From contig DCVA01000042.1 in the NCBI GenBank assembly GCA_002327925.1, forward strand, positions 124,001 through 188,000: 64,000 nt of DNA. The letters are read 5' to 3'. The first letter of the stretch is position 1, and the number at the start of each line of letters is the position of its first letter. The notes under the pieces are model-generated. The model was not told the DNA's origin. It did no database searches and was given only the letters and a program-made list of their open reading frames with translations. Shown piece by piece: positions 61,286 through 64,000 of this stretch. The DNA is from Anaerolineales bacterium UBA2200. GTDB lineage: Bacteria > Chloroflexota > Anaerolineae > UBA2200. The position numbers and the translations under genes are program-made.

Positions 61286-63586
61286 ATGGCCAAGCTGCGG
61301 ACATCAGTTGATTTCTTCAATATCGTGGATGGAGTTCCGCTGGACACGCCCATCTGTCTGGGCGCTTTCGAGCAGGCTCCGGTTATTCCCGACCGCCGCG
61401 GTCGCGGCAATCTGTACGTGCTCGTAGAGACCGTTGGCGCTTTTCCTGACCCGGCGCAGGTGCAGCAGGACATTGTTCAGGTCGCGCAACAGTACTTGCA
61501 CACTTCGGGGAGCATCACCGCAGGCATCAGAGCGGCAATCAAGAACGCAAATGCGTATCTGTTCGAGCGGAACTTGAAGGCCCAGCCAGAGGAACGTGGA
61601 GTAGCCGGTGTGACGCTCATGGTGTTGAAGGATCGCGACGCCTATCTGGGCCAGTTGGGGCCTGCCGTCGCGTACCACGTTGGGGCGGCTGAGGTGCGAC
61701 GGCTGCCAACCGATTCCAGCTGGCTCAGCAGCGAAAGCCTCGAGGACATAGATCCCAGCGAGCACCCCCCACTTGGATTACGTCGTGAGGTGGAGCCAGA
61801 TCTCTCCCACTTGCACCTGCAGCAGGGGGATGTACTGGTACTGGGAAGTGCCATGCTCTCGCGGGTCGTGCCAGAGGGGCTGCTCCGTCAGACTGTGTTT
61901 GGGAAGGATGCAGCGACTGCACGAGCAGAGTTGCAGGAACTGTGCAGGGACGCCGACCTGGCCGCGTTGGTGGTGGAAGTCGTTGGAGTAGGTGATGCAT
62001 CGGCCTCCGCAGTGGGCGAGGCCGCCAGGGATGACGAGGAAGAGCAGGGCGCAGGCGACGCAGGCCGGACTCGAAGCCTGTGGACGCGAATCTCATCCGG
62101 ATTGAAGGACACGCTGGAAGCCCGACAGGCTACGCCGGCGAATGAGCCGGCACCTGAGGGGTCGAGCGAGCCTTTTCCGCTGGAGGAGGGTGGGCCCTTC
62201 CCGTCGATGCCCGAAGAAGTACCAGCCAAGGAAAGAGGACTGCCCTCACTAAACCTGCGACCGGCGTGGGTTTCTCTCAAGAAGGTGCTGAATGCTGTGG
62301 CCCGTTTTGCATCAGCGGGTCTCGAGCGGGTTCTTCCAGCAGAACCGGGTAGTGGTGCTCACAAGACCGGCGCGCGCCGTGTGTCCGAGCCGACTGAGCC
62401 TGGTAGCCGACGTTGGCTCTGGCTGGCCATTCTGATCCCGGTGCTGGTGCTGGCTATCTACGGGATCAGCCGCTGGCAGTACGAGCGATCACTACAGAGC
62501 CAGATTCAGGAGTTGCGGCGTACTGCTGACGACGCCAAGATCGCCGCACAAATGAGCACGTCAGCGTCCGAGCAGCGAGTCAGGCTGACTGAAGCGCTTG
62601 CTGCGTTGGATCAGGCTGTTTCGCTCAAGCCCAATGACCCGGTGCTTGCTGAAGAGCGCCGCGGGCTGAGCGACTACCTGGATCAGGTCAGCGGCGTGGT
62701 ACGGTTCGCCGCGTTCAACACCTTGAAGGAATTCCCGGATACGGACAACGCCAAGAACGAACTCACCACGGTGATTGTTCATGGCGCCGACGTTTGGACT
62801 CTCGATGTGGGTCTGGACCGCGTCTACAAACACCTGCTGGATGACTCGCAGCAGGCCCTGCGAGTGACGGAGGTCGAGCCGGTTGTGGTTCGCAGGGGTG
62901 ACCAACACGGCGGCATTGCCGTGGATGAGCTACTGGACATTGTCTGGGTAGACAGCGGAGCTCAGCAGGGAATCGGCAACCTCTTTATCGTGGATCGCAA
63001 AGGACAGGTGCTGGAGTACAACGATTCGACCGGGCTCAAGAGATTCGCCTCCGCTGATGCCACTGCCTGGCGCAAGCCGACCGCCGTGGCGGGCTACTTG
63101 CTGCGACGCTTCTACGTGCTCGATGGTGAGTCGAACCGAGTTCTACGCTATCAGCTCAATGCGTCCGGCTTCGACGGAGCGCCCACCGACTACCTGTCCT
63201 CTGGCGCAAATGCAGTGATCTCTGGTGGGGTCGACATTGCCATCGATGGCGACGTCTATGTGCTGCAAGCTGATGGCAAGATCGCCAAGTTCCACCAGGG
63301 GGTGGCAGCGGCCTTCCCGCTCAAGGGGTTGGATCAGCCCCTCAAGTCGCCCTGCTGTCTGGCTGTGACAGGTGCAATGGATGAGGACGGGGCAGTCTAC
63401 GTGGCGGACTCGGGGAACAGCAGAATCGTCAAATTCAGCAAGTCAGGCGAATTCCTGCGTCAGTACCGCAGCACAGAGCCCGGCTACCTTGACAATCTGC
63501 GGGGGCTGTTCATAGACGAAGCGGCCAAGAGGGCCTACATTGTCAACGGAAACAAGCTGCTCCAGGCGAGCCTGGCCGGTCAATGA
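61286..63586 (+). CDS. Membrane protein with degenerate PP2C-like domain and NHL-type propeller
   Basis: 766 residues. The first 230 resemble a PP2C phosphatase fold (GVAGVTLMVLKDRDAYLGQLGPAVAYHV ... VRRLPTDSSWL), but the metal-binding Asp of the usual GDSR motif is missing, so it is probably not catalytic. A charged, Pro/Glu-rich linker is followed by one helix near 375-395 (WLWLAILIPVLVLAIYGI), a coiled-coil stretch, and a beta-propeller with NHL features (AVYVADSGNSRIVKFSKSGEFLRQY; GNLFIVDRKGQVLEYN). Similar proteins occur widely in Chloroflexota with unknown function. Confidence 0.78.
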   Translation: MAKLRTSVDFFNIVDGVPLDTPICLGAFEQAPVIPDRRGRGNLYVLVETVGAFPDPAQVQQDIVQVAQQYLHTSGSITAGIRAAIKNANAYLFERNLKAQPEERGVAGVTLMVLKDRDAYLGQLGPAVAYHVGAAEVRRLPTDSSWLSSESLEDIDPSEHPPLGLRREVEPDLSHLHLQQGDVLVLGSAMLSRVVPEGLLRQTVFGKDAATARAELQELCRDADLAALVVEVVGVGDASASAVGEAARDDEEEQGAGDAGRTRSLWTRISSGLKDTLEARQATPANEPAPEGSSEPFPLEEGGPFPSMPEEVPAKERGLPSLNLRPAWVSLKKVLNAVARFASAGLERVLPAEPGSGAHKTGARRVSEPTEPGSRRWLWLAILIPVLVLAIYGISRWQYERSLQSQIQELRRTADDAKIAAQMSTSASEQRVRLTEALAALDQAVSLKPNDPVLAEERRGLSDYLDQVSGVVRFAAFNTLKEFPDTDNAKNELTTVIVHGADVWTLDVGLDRVYKHLLDDSQQALRVTEVEPVVVRRGDQHGGIAVDELLDIVWVDSGAQQGIGNLFIVDRKGQVLEYNDSTGLKRFASADATAWRKPTAVAGYLLRRFYVLDGESNRVLRYQLNASGFDGAPTDYLSSGANAVISGGVDIAIDGDVYVLQADGKIAKFHQGVAAAFPLKGLDQPLKSPCCLAVTGAMDEDGAVYVADSGNSRIVKFSKSGEFLRQYRSTEPGYLDNLRGLFIDEAAKRAYIVNGNKLLQASLAGQ

Positions 63587-63646
63587 CGAGTCTGTCGCGT
63601 GTTACGGCCATCGGCGAAGGCAATCGACGCCGGAGTGCATAGCCAG

Positions 63647-64000
63647 ATGCGAGCCATTCTGGGCATTGAAACCTCCTGCGACGAGACGGCTGCATCGGTG
63701 GTCGTCGATGGACGCGAGATTCGCTCCAACGTGGTGGCGTCACAAGTAGATATTCACCGGCCTTTCGGAGGGGTTTTTCCGGAAGTGGCCTCACGGCAGC
63801 ATGTGCTGGATATCGTGCCTGTGATCCAGCAGGCGATGATCGAGGCGAAGGCGACATGGGACTCACTGGACGCCATCGCCGTGACCCGCGGTCCGGGCCT
63901 GGTGGGATCCCTGCTGGTTGGGGCTAACGTGGCCAAGACCATTGCCTGGGCCAGGGCTCTGCCACTCGTTGGCGTCAACCACCTGGAGGCGCACCTGTAT
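63647..64000 (+). CDS. tsaD: tRNA threonylcarbamoyladenosine transferase TsaD (start only)
   Basis: The frame is open to the window end, giving 118 residues of TsaD/Gcp: [22 protein letters not shown] (nucleotide-binding start), [25 protein letters not shown] (HxxxH region begins), [25 protein letters not shown] and [10 protein letters not shown]. It transfers the threonylcarbamoyl group to A37 of ANN-decoding tRNAs. ATG 63647 fits the family start; a GTG at 63635 would add four residues. Confidence 0.95.
   Translation, partial: MRAILGIETSCDETAASVVVDGREIRSNVVASQVDIHRPFGGVFPEVASRQHVLDIVPVIQQAMIEAKATWDSLDAIAVTRGPGLVGSLLVGANVAKTIAWARALPLVGVNHLEAHLY

Overview
The window is 64 kb of G+C-rich bacterial DNA, densely coding on both strands. 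Many starts are GTG or TTG, Shine-Dalgarno sites are clear, and TTGACA/TATAAT-type promoters are common. The gene set is an archaeal-style mevalonate route (class II HMG-CoA reductase, HMG-CoA synthase, thiolase, DUF35 protein, mevalonate kinase), an HspR heat-shock operon with ClpB and ClpC, QueH, and DUF2207 membrane proteins. This suggests Chloroflexota (Anaerolineae-like). That placement is an inference from gene content.

Layout. 1-6.7 kb: a truncated response regulator, two GT2 glycosyltransferases, surE, a nitroreductase, ilvE, ruvB and queH; QueH carries an extra N-terminal domain resembling the RRXRR/PLMP domain of IscB. 6.7-14.2 kb: a large membrane glycosyltransferase, a DUF123 protein and tryptophanase in one overlapping operon, then a REC-GAF-kinase hybrid and an MTA/SAH deaminase with a structured leader. 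14.4-18.4 kb: the upper mevalonate operon. 18.4-23.4 kb: a less G+C-rich sulfur cluster bounded by a perfect 24-bp direct repeat. Four of its five genes are broken, three of them by in-frame TAA codons. 23.5-31.8 kb: a TIR-TM-WD40 protein, an old-yellow-enzyme homologue, a DUF1801 protein, a molybdopterin oxidoreductase, mevalonate kinase and a GT4 enzyme.

31.9-38.8 kb holds the most novel-looking unit. A DUF2207-like membrane protein ends in a cysteine-repeat tail (13 Cys in 49 residues, mostly CHSAC units). It is followed 14 bp later by a radical SAM/SPASM enzyme with an N-terminal PqqD-like peptide-recognition domain. A coiled-coil protein, a zinc-ribbon membrane protein and a HELQH metallopeptidase follow, all co-directional behind a good promoter. 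A second DUF2207 protein with a polyglycine tail converges on this unit. I read this as a candidate RiPP-like system in which the substrate peptide is the cytoplasmic tail of a membrane protein.

40.7-64 kb is mostly housekeeping: a thioesterase, ftsH, three tRNAs (Pro, Gly, CAU), a DUF2148 protein, the grpE-cbpA-htrA-hspR-baeRF-clpB-clpC operon with an HspR-type operator over its promoter, a PfkB kinase, uvrC, DUF4126, xpt, guaA, sbcD, a PP2C-like/NHL membrane protein and the start of tsaD.
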